A DNA stretch of 17,826 bases from Chitinophagales bacterium (GCA_020629335.1 JAHDDN010000068.1:1-17826), one strand, 5' to 3'; counted from the stretch's first letter, positions 8,201 to 14,996 are shown. Numbers and translations are program-made. Notes: generated from the letters alone by a model not told the origin.

Positions 8201-10295
8201 TGGAGGTGGCATAAGTGATGCTAAAGTAGAAACTAATATCGGGGTAGTAAATTTTGATAGTCCAGTTGTTGAAATGGACTTTTCGGATCATGCTGGAGCT
8301 GATATTGTTTGGACGAAGCTCAATTTATTACCTCATACTACTGCTGGTGTTGATAATGATCATGAAACTATTGAAGACTCTTATTTTGTCTTACACAGAT
8401 ATAAAGAAGGCTTAGATAATCCTGGTAATTATACTGCTGATGTCAGTATCACTTTTGAGGAGGCTGTCTTTACAGAGAATGATGAGGCTTATCCTATCAG
8501 AATACTTTTATATCATCGAGCCTTCAATGCTACTGATGAGGAATGGACTTTATTAAGTAATGCTAGTGCAGTTGATTTTGATAGTCAGATGGTGACATTT
8601 GAGGATTTAAGTGCAAGCGGTCAGTTTTTAATTACTCGAACTTCAGGTCCGATTATCTCTGTTACTCCTGTCAATGATTTATGTTATAGTAATGAAGCCA
8701 TTATTCCACAATCCAGTTATACTGTATCTGCCATTGATTTAGTAGATGATTTAAGCATTAGTCCTTCAGAAGGGTTTTTGATCTCTTTTTCTGAAGATGA
8801 AGACTATATTGATCATACAGATGATATTGAGTTGACTCCAGATGCAGACGGCATTATTGAGCCAACTACTATTTACATTCGCTTTATGCCAGACGGCACA
8901 GGTACTTATAATGGAGTTATTAGTCATAATAGTTTAGGAGCTGAGCGAATGGTGTTAATCAATGGTTATGCTGGAACAGGAGAAATACTCGCTGGTTCTT
9001 CCTTACATTTAGATGGTAATGGTGATAGAGTTGAGTTGCCTCCTTTTAATTTGAATGATGATGCCTTAACACTTACAGCTTGGGTGAAACCAGATGGTTA
9101 TCAGAATAATTTTGCGGGCATTATTTTTTCCAGAGATGGCAGTACTACAGCTGGAATTAGTCTTACTAGTGATAATGAATTACGCTATCATTGGGATAAT
9201 GGCGGCTGGTGGGTTGGAACAGGGCTGATTGTTCCGCCTGATGAATGGAGTCATATTGGCTTAACGATTTCCTCAACTGGGGCTGTAATCTATTTAAATG
9301 GGACTTCCTTTATTTCTACTGACTTTTTGGATATAGAAGAATTTGATGGGCAAACTTTTATTGGAAGTGATGGAGATGGGAATCGATTTTTCGAGGGAGA
9401 GATTGATGAGGTTCAAATTTGGGGTAGAACTTTAGGGCCATCTGAAATTCAAAAGTATATGCATTTAACATTGGATGGATGCAGAAGAGATGATTTGATA
9501 GCTTACTATAATTTTAATGATGATTCAGATAATATGATTGCTGATGAATACGGCGATTTTAATGGTGAATTGGTAGGTGATGCCTATATTTCAGAATCTT
9601 CAGTGCCAGTTGGGCCAGGATTAGCTGATAGACAAACAATGGCTTTAGGACCAGTTAATTTTGAGGGTACAGACTTATCTATTGTCTTTACCTCATCTGA
9701 TGATAATGCTGTAGTAGCGAGCCATATTTTGGCTAGTCCTTATGGAAATGAAGGGCTTGTTAGCGAACAGGAGCTATTGAATGAGCAATATTGGATCACT
9801 AATCATTGGGGAGATGATAATAATTTTGAAGGAGATTTGAGGTTTTCAGGCATCCCTAATTTAGAGGAAATAGATGAAGAAACGCCTCAAGCTTTTTTAC
9901 TGTACAGTCGACCATTTAATGATGATGAAGAATGGGAATTAATTAGTGTGGCTGATGAAGTGGACCTAGCAAACAATAGTCTTATATTCGAGGATATTGA
10001 TCAAAAGGGACAATACTTATTAGCTAAGGACAATATCACTAGTATCAAGAAATTAAATTCTAATTCCTGGTATATTTTCCCCAATCCTGCCAAAGATAGG
10101 CTAAACATTGTTATTGATGGCATTTCAGATGAAGCTATAGTAGAAGTATATAATACGATAGGACAGTTGCAATATTCTTATAGAACCCAAGACAAGCGCT
10201 TAAGTATCGATACACATTCTTGGTTAGCGGGCATTTACTATATTCAATTGAATATGGGCGAAGGCCAATTATTGAAGAGATTTGTAAAGCAATAA
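5262..10295 (+). CDS. secreted reprolysin-like metalloprotease with two LamG domains and T9SS sorting domain
   Basis: The 1677-residue product is a cell-surface or secreted zinc protease. Residues 1-19 form a signal peptide ending LLLA-Q. A propeptide-like region runs to about 205. The catalytic domain (about 206-430) contains HEMGHQFGARH at 352-362, the HExxHxxGxxH zinc site of M12B/reprolysin-like enzymes, with a candidate Met-turn at Met391 (TTIMAY). Beta-sandwich, Ig-like modules follow (about 435-775). Two LamG/concanavalin-like domains lie at about 780-955 and 1245-1423, each followed by a similar beta module, so about 330 residues appear duplicated. The end (about 1604-1677, from YIFPNPAKDRL) is a type A T9SS sorting domain ending in FVKQ. 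The protein is rich in Asp and Glu. The ATG directly precedes the signal peptide. The gene stands alone, with structured element A upstream and a strong terminator at its stop codon. The substrate is unknown. Confidence 0.95.
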   Translation: MRKFTLLMISLLMAKLLLAQSANPFWTDIREDDFSVDGERRIIPEKYRTLELAVDAFKEHLALSPKERTNVKGLIFEMPMPDGSFEQFEIYETSTMAPELAAKYPNLKTYGGQGIDNRAATIKLDFTTLGFHAMVLSPSGTVFIDPYSTGTIAHYISYYTKDHLPSEEKRHFECHTADEPVIIDSEDEIMSTEEKKKVKDVLSADGFRSDDGQFRTYRLAVATTGEYSNAYGGTLEGALSGVLNTLNRVNGIYERDFSVRMELVADNDLLIFLDPATDPFTNGEPGDLIGETPDVINDIIGVSAYDIGHNFNVGGGGLAAVETPCKNNQKARGVSGISGPAGDNFDVRYVAHEMGHQFGARHTFNSVYGENCGDNISSNSAYEPGSGTTIMAYTGLCGPDNVVTSPDDYYHRRSLNQIINYITDEQGDDCPDKFDLDNTPPSVSVEEDNFIIPVSTPFILHASATDAESDSITYCWEQYDLGQHGSPYAPVGNAPMFRTFLPTIDSFRVFPQLEDIVENEVTIGERIPFYERDLTFICTVRDNDAEGGCLDQVEVEIEVIDEAGPFRVSYPNTNIPWVESATHTVSWDVANTDQAPINTELVNIYLSVDGGYNYPHLLASNIANTGVAEIVVPEGVVGETNRVKVEAVDNIYFDISDEDFTILPADTSTYFLFTENNNEALCDGDYAEFYIAPPALGDFSDSLTYILVNLPEVGNIHFENDNDTLSLSPNEGVTIYCESLNELGNGIYGFNVDVASPDTVLTVEFYLSKGGESTPIPGGIADFDGINDYIDAGSFPVIQGSAPRTMEAWADVENENGGLFQAGTYSNFADFGLRKRPNEDEWRLVWGNSSATNFMIPGSSEGWHHYAMSYDGTYIKVYYDGFLALEQPAFLDTPPNSNFFVGGWEDSYLDCKLDELRYWSIALSPEQIRENMHRTLDACTNDLVLYYQFNDEENYGLDVSGGFTGTIEGDTDFDPAVEPVGGGISDAKVETNIGVVNFDSPVVEMDFSDHAGADIVWTKLNLLPHTTAGVDNDHETIEDSYFVLHRYKEGLDNPGNYTADVSITFEEAVFTENDEAYPIRILLYHRAFNATDEEWTLLSNASAVDFDSQMVTFEDLSASGQFLITRTSGPIISVTPVNDLCYSNEAIIPQSSYTVSAIDLVDDLSISPSEGFLISFSEDEDYIDHTDDIELTPDADGIIEPTTIYIRFMPDGTGTYNGVISHNSLGAERMVLINGYAGTGEILAGSSLHLDGNGDRVELPPFNLNDDALTLTAWVKPDGYQNNFAGIIFSRDGSTTAGISLTSDNELRYHWDNGGWWVGTGLIVPPDEWSHIGLTISSTGAVIYLNGTSFISTDFLDIEEFDGQTFIGSDGDGNRFFEGEIDEVQIWGRTLGPSEIQKYMHLTLDGCRRDDLIAYYNFNDDSDNMIADEYGDFNGELVGDAYISESSVPVGPGLADRQTMALGPVNFEGTDLSIVFTSSDDNAVVASHILASPYGNEGLVSEQELLNEQYWITNHWGDDNNFEGDLRFSGIPNLEEIDEETPQAFLLYSRPFNDDEEWELISVADEVDLANNSLIFEDIDQKGQYLLAKDNITSIKKLNSNSWYIFPNPAKDRLNIVIDGISDEAIVEVYNTIGQLQYSYRTQDKRLSIDTHSWLAGIYYIQLNMGEGQLLKRFVKQ

Positions 10296-10357
10296 GTTAG
10301 AAAAAAGGCTTCCGATACATTTTTATAAAAAAATGTATCGGAAGCCTTTTTTCTAAC
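10296..10357 (+). terminator. very strong intrinsic terminator of the protease gene
   Basis: A perfect 29-bp inverted repeat (10296-10324 with 10329-10357) has a 4-base loop and starts at the base after the TAA stop. The core is GGCTTCCGATACA, flanked by A6 on the left and T6 on the right within the stem. With T-rich sequence on both strands it should stop transcription in both directions. Confidence 0.9.
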
Positions 10358-10452
10358 TCATTAATAATCTGCATTTTACAAAAAATGTCAAAAATTCCTT
10401 AATGACTTTTAAGCGTTTTTGAGTCTCAATATAGTTCAACAGATATTCACGC

Positions 10453-10460
10453 TATCTTTG
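10453..10460 (+). promoter_or_regulatory. -7 box of the promoter for the 10536 gene
   Basis: TATCTTTG is a perfect TAnnTTTG box. It predicts a start near 10467 and a leader of about 69 bases. No -33 TTG is found at the expected distance. The rest of 10358-10535 is AT-rich without other recognisable content. Confidence 0.6.
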
Positions 10461-10535
10461 ATTTACTTTTTCAGCCCTTAGATTTGCTAATTTCCATATT
10501 CTATTTTTCTAAATTAACTTAACAAGATCACTCTT

Positions 10536-11375
10536 ATGTACTTTACTCTTAACGAATTTACTGGAAGGAATATGCCTCATTCAATAGTTAAAGGCAAATC
10601 TAATATTATAAAAAATCTATACTCGTTATTTCAACTTAACTACCAAAATGGAAGTATAAAGCTAAATAATTATCCCAATAACCATCATTTATTTTTAGAT
10701 TTTCGTGAAAGTTATGGTAAAAGTATACAAGCAAGTGATGAAGCCTACCTAATATTTTTGATCAGACAAGCACCTTCTCAATGGTTTGTAGGCCAAATAT
10801 TATCTGTAATGGATAATTTCTCTTTTGAGCTTTGTCAAGAAGCTTTAAAGGCCATGACTAAATTTTCGGATAAGCAAGATCAACTATTATTTTTAAATCC
10901 TTGTATTAGAGTATTTGGTGAATTAGTTATTAATCAGACTTTGATTGATCTAATGATAAAAACCAATGATAATGAAATTAAATGTAATATTATAAGAGGG
11001 ATATCACTTATCAAAACAAGGTTATTTACTATAGAAGATTTAATTGATGATATTGAAGGGCCACTATATAGTTTATCAGGATTCAATTACTGTTGGCATA
11101 AAAACAAATACGTCACTTCTTTTCACGAAGGCATTAATGAAGAACATCTTTTCATGAATGAAGATGAAATATCGATATATAAGCCAATGTTTGACCAATT
11201 ATTATATCAAAAAAGAAAACACTTTCTAAAAGAGTATATCTTTAATAATGATCAAAAAGTTAGACTCTTAATTTCTCAATTATTACCTAAAGATATAGAA
11301 GTATATGATAAACGTTTGTACAGTTTATTTGTCCTTTTTAAAAAAATCCAAGACAAGCAAACTCAACAGGATTAA
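10536..11375 (+). CDS. hypothetical cytoplasmic protein, predicted mostly helical
   Basis: I do not recognise this 279-residue protein. There is no signal peptide or membrane segment. The sequence looks largely alpha-helical. The middle (about 75-160), with segments such as LCQEALKAMTKF and IIRGISLIKTRL, has the amphipathic paired-helix look of HEAT/ARM-like repeats, but no repeat consensus is clear enough to name a family. The C-terminus is Lys/Gln-rich. The chosen ATG is the first after the TATCTTTG promoter; a later in-frame ATG at residue 13 (MPHSIV) is an alternative. The gene lies alone between the protease terminator and an array of large hairpins, and nothing in the context suggests a function. 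Confidence 0.75.
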   Translation: MYFTLNEFTGRNMPHSIVKGKSNIIKNLYSLFQLNYQNGSIKLNNYPNNHHLFLDFRESYGKSIQASDEAYLIFLIRQAPSQWFVGQILSVMDNFSFELCQEALKAMTKFSDKQDQLLFLNPCIRVFGELVINQTLIDLMIKTNDNEIKCNIIRGISLIKTRLFTIEDLIDDIEGPLYSLSGFNYCWHKNKYVTSFHEGINEEHLFMNEDEISIYKPMFDQLLYQKRKHFLKEYIFNNDQKVRLLISQLLPKDIEVYDKRLYSLFVLFKKIQDKQTQQD

Positions 11376-11384
11376 TATAAGTAA

Positions 11385-11435
11385 ATAAGTGGACCGCATT
11401 GCTCCTCATTGTATGACTGCTTCTTTTCCACTTAT
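11385..11435 (+). repeat. 9-bp inverted repeat after the hypothetical gene
   Basis: ATAAGTGGA (11385-11393) pairs with TCCACTTAT (11427-11435) across a 33-base loop, beginning 9 bases after the stop. It has no T tract directly after it, although GTTTTTTAG follows at 11441. It could be a weak terminator or part of the decayed hairpin repeat described in the next entry. Confidence 0.4.
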
Positions 11436-11443
11436 GCTTCGTT
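11419..11443 (+). repeat. half-copy relic of the TTCGTT/GCCTT hairpin family
   Basis: This 25-base stretch matches the left arm of the full hairpin at 15619-15643 at 21 of 25 positions, including CTTCGTT at its end. No matching right arm exists. Ten bases further on, the complete hairpin at 11453 begins. It looks like the remains of an older copy next to a newer one. Confidence 0.5.
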
Positions 11444-11452
11444 TTTTAGTTT

Positions 11453-11612
11453 AGGAACGTTTAAAAAATAATTTCCACATTTAGCAACTAATCTTTTGTA
11501 CCAATACTTCGTTGAAAAGCCTTGCCGATGCGCTGCATCGGCTGCATTTTTCGCCTTGTCTTGATACAAAATATTTAGCTGCAAATGCCAATCTTATTTT
11601 TTAAACGTTCCT
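11453..11612 (+). repeat. large hairpin repeat, family copy 1
   Basis: This 160-base imperfect palindrome occupies the middle of the gene-free stretch 11376-11738. The outer 19 bases are a perfect inverted repeat (11453-11471 with 594-612 of the same kilobase, beginning AGGAACGTTT). The centre is GCCGATGC-GCT-GCATCGGC (11524-11542). Between them TTCGTT (11508-11513) faces GCCTT (11553-11557) as an internal loop. The same apex and loop occur in the three other copies in the window, with different helix sequences. Confidence 0.8.
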
Positions 11613-11703
11613 TAATTAAATTAATCTGCAGTTTTGGTGTCATAGGTAAGATGATGGAATATGAATCACTTAATTTAGCCTAGTAATATTTCATGAATCT
11701 AGT

Positions 11704-11711
11704 TATATTTG
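11704..11711 (+). promoter_or_regulatory. -7 box of the promoter for the PsbP-like gene
   Basis: TATATTTG matches TAnnTTTG. It predicts a start near 11718 and a leader of about 20 bases before the ATG pair at 11739/11742. It overlaps the TTG at 11709 that would otherwise extend the frame, which supports the ATG start. No clear -33 element is seen. Confidence 0.5.
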
Positions 11712-11738
11712 GTATCTTATTTGTTGACTTATATCCTA

Positions 11739-12686
11739 ATGATGTATAAAGCTTTTTGTATTCTATCATTGCTTTTTGCAATAACTGTGGCTGATGCTCA
11801 AACAGATTTTCCTGGATCAAAATTCAGTATAATTATTCCAGAAGGCTTTGCTATGTCTGCTAATAGTGCGAGTCTTAGACATCCCACCTATAATGCCAGT
11901 ATTGAAGTGATGGAGTTGGAGGATGTTCCTTTTGAAATGATGAAGGAGGAATTAAAAATGGAGGAAGAATTTACATTAGAGATATTAGTAAAAGAGGAAG
12001 TAAGAATTAATGGATACGAAGGAATACTTTATAAAAACAGGGTAGTTAATGCCTCTCCTATCAATCAACTCACTGATTTTAAAGCATACGAAGAAGATAA
12101 AATTGGCTGGGTATTAGCATTTGGTGATGAGTCTAAAACCTTAGTATTGACGGCTAATTATAGTTACCATTTTGATGATATCCTTAATTCAAATGTTCGA
12201 AACTCCTTATTAAGTATCCTTTATGATGAAAACAGAACACTCAATCCTTTTGACAAGCTCTGTTTTGAAGTAGATGACTCTAAAAGTCCCTATAAATTTG
12301 CTAAAGTTATGTATAATACGGGGGCTGTTTATACCTTAGATGAGCAGTATGACAATACCAAACCTCCAGCTCAGTATTTTATGATTAATGTACTTCCTAT
12401 TTCTTTTATTAATGATATGCATTATTCTATGGCTGAATCTATCAGTACAAGGTATATGCTCAGCTTTCACATTGAGGAGTACAATAGTATTAATTTGTCT
12501 GAAATAAAAGGATATGAGTTTATCATAAAAGAGACGGACGAAAACGAGATTGAGCATATCAATTATTCTGTCGTATTATTTGATGATGATAAAATTTTCC
12601 ATCTTAAAGGGGTTAGCAATACCCAGTTTAAAAAGAGTATTTCTACTTTTCGTAAATTAGCGCAGCAATTTAAACGAAAATCATAA
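11739..12686 (+). CDS. exported protein with two PsbP/DcrB-like domains
   Basis: From the first of two adjacent ATGs the product has 315 residues. The signal peptide (hydrophobic CILSLLFAITV, then ADA-Q) predicts export across the inner membrane; no lipobox is seen. The mature protein appears to be a tandem of two related halves. Each begins with a short beta segment, then a GYE motif (INGYEGILYK, later IKGYEFIIK), a strand-rich part and a terminal helix (VRNSLLSIL, later SISTFRKLAQQF). This layout, and F-S-I-I-I-P-E-G-F near the start, fits the Mog1/PsbP or DcrB-like fold, often found in Bacteroidota periplasmic proteins of unknown role. The family call is from pattern only. The frame continues upstream to a TTG, rejected because a promoter box lies there. 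The B3/4 gene follows after 62 bases. Confidence 0.8.
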   Translation: MMYKAFCILSLLFAITVADAQTDFPGSKFSIIIPEGFAMSANSASLRHPTYNASIEVMELEDVPFEMMKEELKMEEEFTLEILVKEEVRINGYEGILYKNRVVNASPINQLTDFKAYEEDKIGWVLAFGDESKTLVLTANYSYHFDDILNSNVRNSLLSILYDENRTLNPFDKLCFEVDDSKSPYKFAKVMYNTGAVYTLDEQYDNTKPPAQYFMINVLPISFINDMHYSMAESISTRYMLSFHIEEYNSINLSEIKGYEFIIKETDENEIEHINYSVVLFDDDKIFHLKGVSNTQFKKSISTFRKLAQQFKRKS

Positions 12687-12748
12687 GTTTTGCATTTTCT
12701 AAGGGATAGACTCCCCCTATATTTTCCCAATTTTTAATTTACTTCTTT

Positions 12749-13417
12749 ATGCAAGATCGGATACGTATTAGTGATGCCTTTCTCAAAATTAATCCAAATA
12801 CTCGTTTGGGGTGTATCTCATGCGAAGTTGACATCAATGAAAAGAATGCTGCTTTAGCTGCTGAAATATCTGCCATTAGCAAAGATATTTCACTGAAGTA
12901 TAGTACGAGTGCTATTCGTGAAATTCCTGCTAATTTAGCCACGAGAAAGGCTTATAAAGCCTTAGGACAGGATCCCAGTAGATATCGGCCTTCAGCAGAG
13001 GCTTTACTTAGAAGAATTATACAGAAGAAAGGCTTATATCAGATCAATTCATTGGTTGATGTAATCAATTTAGTCTCTATTAAACATGGGTTTTCTATTG
13101 GAGGTTTTGACCTAGATCAAATACAAGGAGGGATCACATTAAGTCAAGGCACAGCAGATGATATTTATGAAGCTATTGGTAGAGGAAGATTGAATATCAA
13201 TCACTTACCAACTTTACGAGATAAATTGGGCCCATTTGGTACACCTACAAGTGATTCAGATCGTACTAAAATCACTCTTTCTAGTACACATTTTTTGATG
13301 ACAATTTACGATTTTGATTCAGGGGATGGCTTAAATGCTTGTATGAAAGACGCAATTCTACTTTTGAAGAAGTATAATCAAGCTAAAGAACTCTTAAATT
13401 GGGTAGTAAATTCATAG
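12749..13417 (+). CDS. B3/B4 tRNA-binding domain protein (PheRS-beta editing-like)
   Basis: The 222-residue product matches the free-standing B3/4 domain, which in phenylalanyl-tRNA synthetase beta edits mischarged Tyr-tRNA(Phe). Diagnostic features are DPSRYRPSAEALLRRI at 75-90, the following LVDVINLVSIKHGFSIGGFDLD segment, and the ITLSQGTADD and GPFGTPTSDSDRTKI stretches near the end. It is cytoplasmic with no other domain. Free-standing members are usually annotated only as B3/4 domain proteins and may clear wrong aminoacyl-tRNAs, but that role is inferred from the synthetase. It lies 62 bases after the PsbP-like gene on the same strand and has no clear promoter, so it may be cotranscribed with it. 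Confidence 0.9.
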   Translation: MQDRIRISDAFLKINPNTRLGCISCEVDINEKNAALAAEISAISKDISLKYSTSAIREIPANLATRKAYKALGQDPSRYRPSAEALLRRIIQKKGLYQINSLVDVINLVSIKHGFSIGGFDLDQIQGGITLSQGTADDIYEAIGRGRLNINHLPTLRDKLGPFGTPTSDSDRTKITLSSTHFLMTIYDFDSGDGLNACMKDAILLLKKYNQAKELLNWVVNS

Positions 13418-13442
13418 TTTTTTAAGATAAAGTCGTTTTTTC

Positions 13443-13470
13443 GGAACAAAAAAGCTAAATTTAGCGTTCC
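13443..13470 (+). repeat. short palindrome between the B3/4 and sigma-like genes
   Basis: GGAAC (13443-13447) and GTTCC (13466-13470) flank the perfect 12-base palindrome GCTAAATTTAGC (13454-13465). No T tract follows. It could be a binding site for a dimeric regulator or a weak hairpin 34 bases before the sigma-like ATG. Confidence 0.35.
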
Positions 13471-13503
13471 ACTAATTACCAACTTCATATAAAACCTTTA
13501 TCA

Positions 13504-13803
13504 ATGACAGCCACAAGTAGAGAGCAGATACCTGATCAGGATGTTATCAATAGAATCCTTAATCAAGGCAATATTGATTCTTATGAAATTCTTTATGATA
13601 AATATGTTGACAAAGTTTATGCTAAATGTCTGCTAATATTAAAAAATAAAGAATTAGCTTATTCTACCACACAACTTATTTTATCTGAAGCTTTTGGTAG
13701 TTTATCCTCTCAGCCTCCAGGTCTTAGTTTTTCAAGATGGTTAGTTCAAATTACCAAGAAGCATTGCATTAGCCAATTATCTTCAAATGCAAGTTCCAGT
13801 TAA
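13504..13803 (+). CDS. sigma-70 region 2-only protein (truncated ECF-like sigma factor)
   Basis: The 99-residue product aligns by pattern with region 2 of ECF sigma factors. It opens with VINRILNQGNIDSYEILYDKY (region 2.1), then VDKVYAKCLLILKNKELAYSTTQLILSEAF (2.2-2.3) and FSRWLVQITKKHCISQL (2.4), and ends in a Ser/Asn tail. Region 4, which binds the -35 element, is absent, and no continuation is found in any frame after the TAA. The usual acidic/Gln motif D-L-T-Q-E-x-F is changed to S-T-T-Q-L-I-L, losing the acids that normally help bind core polymerase or melt DNA. It may be a decayed sigma factor, or a small protein that still binds polymerase and modulates it. It follows the B3/4 gene after 86 bases; no promoter box is visible. 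Confidence 0.65.
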   Translation: MTATSREQIPDQDVINRILNQGNIDSYEILYDKYVDKVYAKCLLILKNKELAYSTTQLILSEAFGSLSSQPPGLSFSRWLVQITKKHCISQLSSNASSS

Positions 13804-13861
13804 AGAAGGTAGATAGCATACTTTCTTTTCCTCCCCCACCCTATACTTTATCTCCAATATA

Positions 13862-13892
13862 CAAAAATAGCCCACAGCCTAAGCTGTGAGCT
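13862..13892 (-). terminator. intrinsic terminator, probably of the GIY-YIG gene
   Basis: AGC-C-CACAGC and GCTGTG-A-GCT pair at 13869-13892 around a CTAA loop. On the minus strand the hairpin is followed by ATTTTTGT. It lies 115 bases after the GIY-YIG stop. A second hairpin nearer the stop (AACAATGA/TCATTGTT, 13965-13991, followed on the minus strand by GCAATCTTTTC) may act first. Confidence 0.6.
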
Positions 13893-14006
13893 GTAAGGGA
13901 CATTGGCAGATATTATAGTAATATCCACACTAATTACTCGAATCATTCTTTATGAAAAGATTGCAACAATGATGTTCGGTATTTCATTGTTAAAGGTTTG
14001 GCTTTT

Positions 14007-14444
14007 CTATGAGACTCTGATTCGAGATGTTTTTCTTCCAATTTGAAATCGTTGTTTCAATAATTTATATTTACCATAACAAACGATATCTGTTAAGTCG
14101 TGATTAAATTTCTTTCTTCTATCCTTATTAAATCGAGGCAGGTATTTAGCTACCAGTGCTTCTAATGCTCTATTCATATCTGTTCCACTCATAGCTGCAC
14201 AACTTACACAAATAGTATTTCCATAAGAGATAGAGTTGCTCATTAATTTCATGCTTGAATGCTTTAGAATGGCAGAGCGAACATTTTTGGCCTTGCCTAT
14301 ATAGAGGATTCTTTTGAGCAATACCACCTTTGTTATTGGGTGGTAATTACATTCGTAGAAAATATAGATACCACCATAAATAGGTAGGTGTCTAAAATTA
14401 TCTTTCCTCCAATAACCATCAAAATCAAGTTTTATACTCTTCAT
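14007..14444 (-). CDS. GIY-YIG nuclease domain protein
   Basis: The 145-residue protein is a small single-domain GIY-YIG endonuclease-like protein. GIY lies at 25-27 and YIG at 48-50 (RILYIGKAKN). The catalytic Arg56 (KNVR), the metal-binding Glu95 (LEALVAKYLP) and Asn106 (RFN) are all in place, so it could be active. The basic C-terminus (KLLKQRFQIGRKTSRIRVS) probably binds DNA. Such free-standing domains occur as repair or restriction-type nucleases and as the uncharacterised COG2827-like group; none can be chosen here. The insertion between GIY and YIG is longer than in UvrC. A TATATTTA box (14487-14494, minus strand), one mismatch from consensus, may be its promoter. It is flanked by its own terminator and by an approximately 550-base gene-free stretch. 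Confidence 0.85.
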   Translation of the reverse strand: MKSIKLDFDGYWRKDNFRHLPIYGGIYIFYECNYHPITKVVLLKRILYIGKAKNVRSAILKHSSMKLMSNSISYGNTICVSCAAMSGTDMNRALEALVAKYLPRFNKDRRKKFNHDLTDIVCYGKYKLLKQRFQIGRKTSRIRVS

Positions 14445-14524
14445 AGTTCTACATTTAAAAGGGTTTACGATTTAGTAGTAAGTACCTAAATATAAAGTCG
14501 ATTATTTACATTCAGGTATTTAAG

Positions 14525-14552
14525 AGAACCAGCGCACTAATGCGCTGGTTCT
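14525..14552. terminator. perfect 12-bp hairpin, possible terminator
   Basis: AGAACCAGCGCA and TGCGCTGGTTCT close a CTAA loop. Neither strand has a strong T tract after it (plus: GCTTTACA). It is GC-rich compared with its surroundings and lies 80 bases upstream of the GIY-YIG start, so it may stop transcription coming from the right, or be a small structured RNA end. Confidence 0.45.
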
Positions 14553-14633
14553 GCTTTACAGGAATTTGAACATTCCTTAAACACACAAAAAATAGCCAGA
14601 CAAAACAATTATAAAATTACCCGCTTAATAAGC

Positions 14634-14700
14634 AGCTAAAGTTAATTATTTCAGCAGTATAAACTCATCAAGAATACACGAATAATCACCTTCAACTACT
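14634..14700 (+). repeat. centre-deleted relic of a TTCGTT/GCCTT hairpin
   Basis: Bases 14634-14656 match the left outer arm of the hairpin at 15587-15609 at 20 of 23 positions. Bases 14662-14700 match its right outer arm at 15705-15743 at 31 of 39. In the intact copy about 95 bases lie between these arms; here only 5 do. The centre, including the apex and the conserved internal loop, is gone. This is the product expected from a deletion of a palindrome. Confidence 0.6.
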
Positions 14701-14883
14701 GCTATAAGCTTTTTATTTTTTTCGTTTGTGCGCATAGCTTTAGTGTTCTCAATAGCTCAGAAAGTGCTATTAAAGTCAATAGTTACCATTAAAATGATTA
14801 GATATACCTAATTAATGTCAAACAAATTGGTCCATTAATCTTAAAGTAAATAGACGAATTTACTCTTCATTCTCGAATAAGGG
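14701..14883. other. gene-free AT-rich stretch
   Basis: I see no coding frame, RNA gene or clear repeat here. A TTTTTTTCGTTTGTG string near 14720-14735 recalls the left half of the hairpin family, but no partner arm is found. It separates the hairpin relic from the candidate small-RNA promoter. Confidence 0.5.
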
Positions 14884-14914
14884 TTGTAAATGAGGAAGAA
14901 AGCCTTTATCTTTG
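14884..14914 (+). promoter_or_regulatory. strong plus-strand promoter without a coding gene
   Basis: TTG at 14884-14886 is followed after exactly 20 bases by TATCTTTG at 14907-14914, a complete Bacteroidota -33/-7 promoter. The predicted start is near 14921. No ORF lies downstream on this strand, and no ATG occurs before the hairpin at 14962-14992. Confidence 0.7.
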
Positions 14915-14920
14915 TACTGT

Positions 14921-14996
14921 AAAAATTTGGCACAAACGAATTTTTATAGTTAGCAAAGACCAATAAGCCAGGCTTCTAAAGTCTGGCTTATTTAAT
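14921..14996 (+). ncRNA. candidate small RNA of about 75 nt
   Basis: This transcript is predicted from the promoter just upstream and the hairpin at its 3' end, which is followed by TTTAATTT. Within it AAAAATT and AATTTTT (about 14921-14946) can pair around a TTGGCACAAACG-like loop, followed by a short linker and the terminator stem. Its 3' end overlaps the 3' end of the PIN-like gene on the other strand by a few bases, so it would converge with that mRNA. It does not resemble SRP RNA, 6S RNA, RNase P RNA, tmRNA or a tRNA. The ends are estimates. Confidence 0.45.
14962..14992. terminator. bidirectional terminator shared by the PIN-like gene and the candidate small RNA
   Basis: AATAAGCCAGGCTT (14962-14975) pairs with AAGTCTGGCTTATT (14979-14992), 14 bp with one G-T pair and a 3-base loop. 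It touches the PIN-like stop codon at 14992-14994. The plus-strand side is followed by TTTAATTT; the minus-strand side only by GGTCTTTG. Confidence 0.65.

Noticed and set aside
11453..11612. Insertion sequence or MITE, because of the 19-bp perfect terminal inverted repeat
   Set aside because: No clear target-site duplication flanks it, the ends differ between family copies, and there is no transposase. The shared features lie in the middle, not at the ends.
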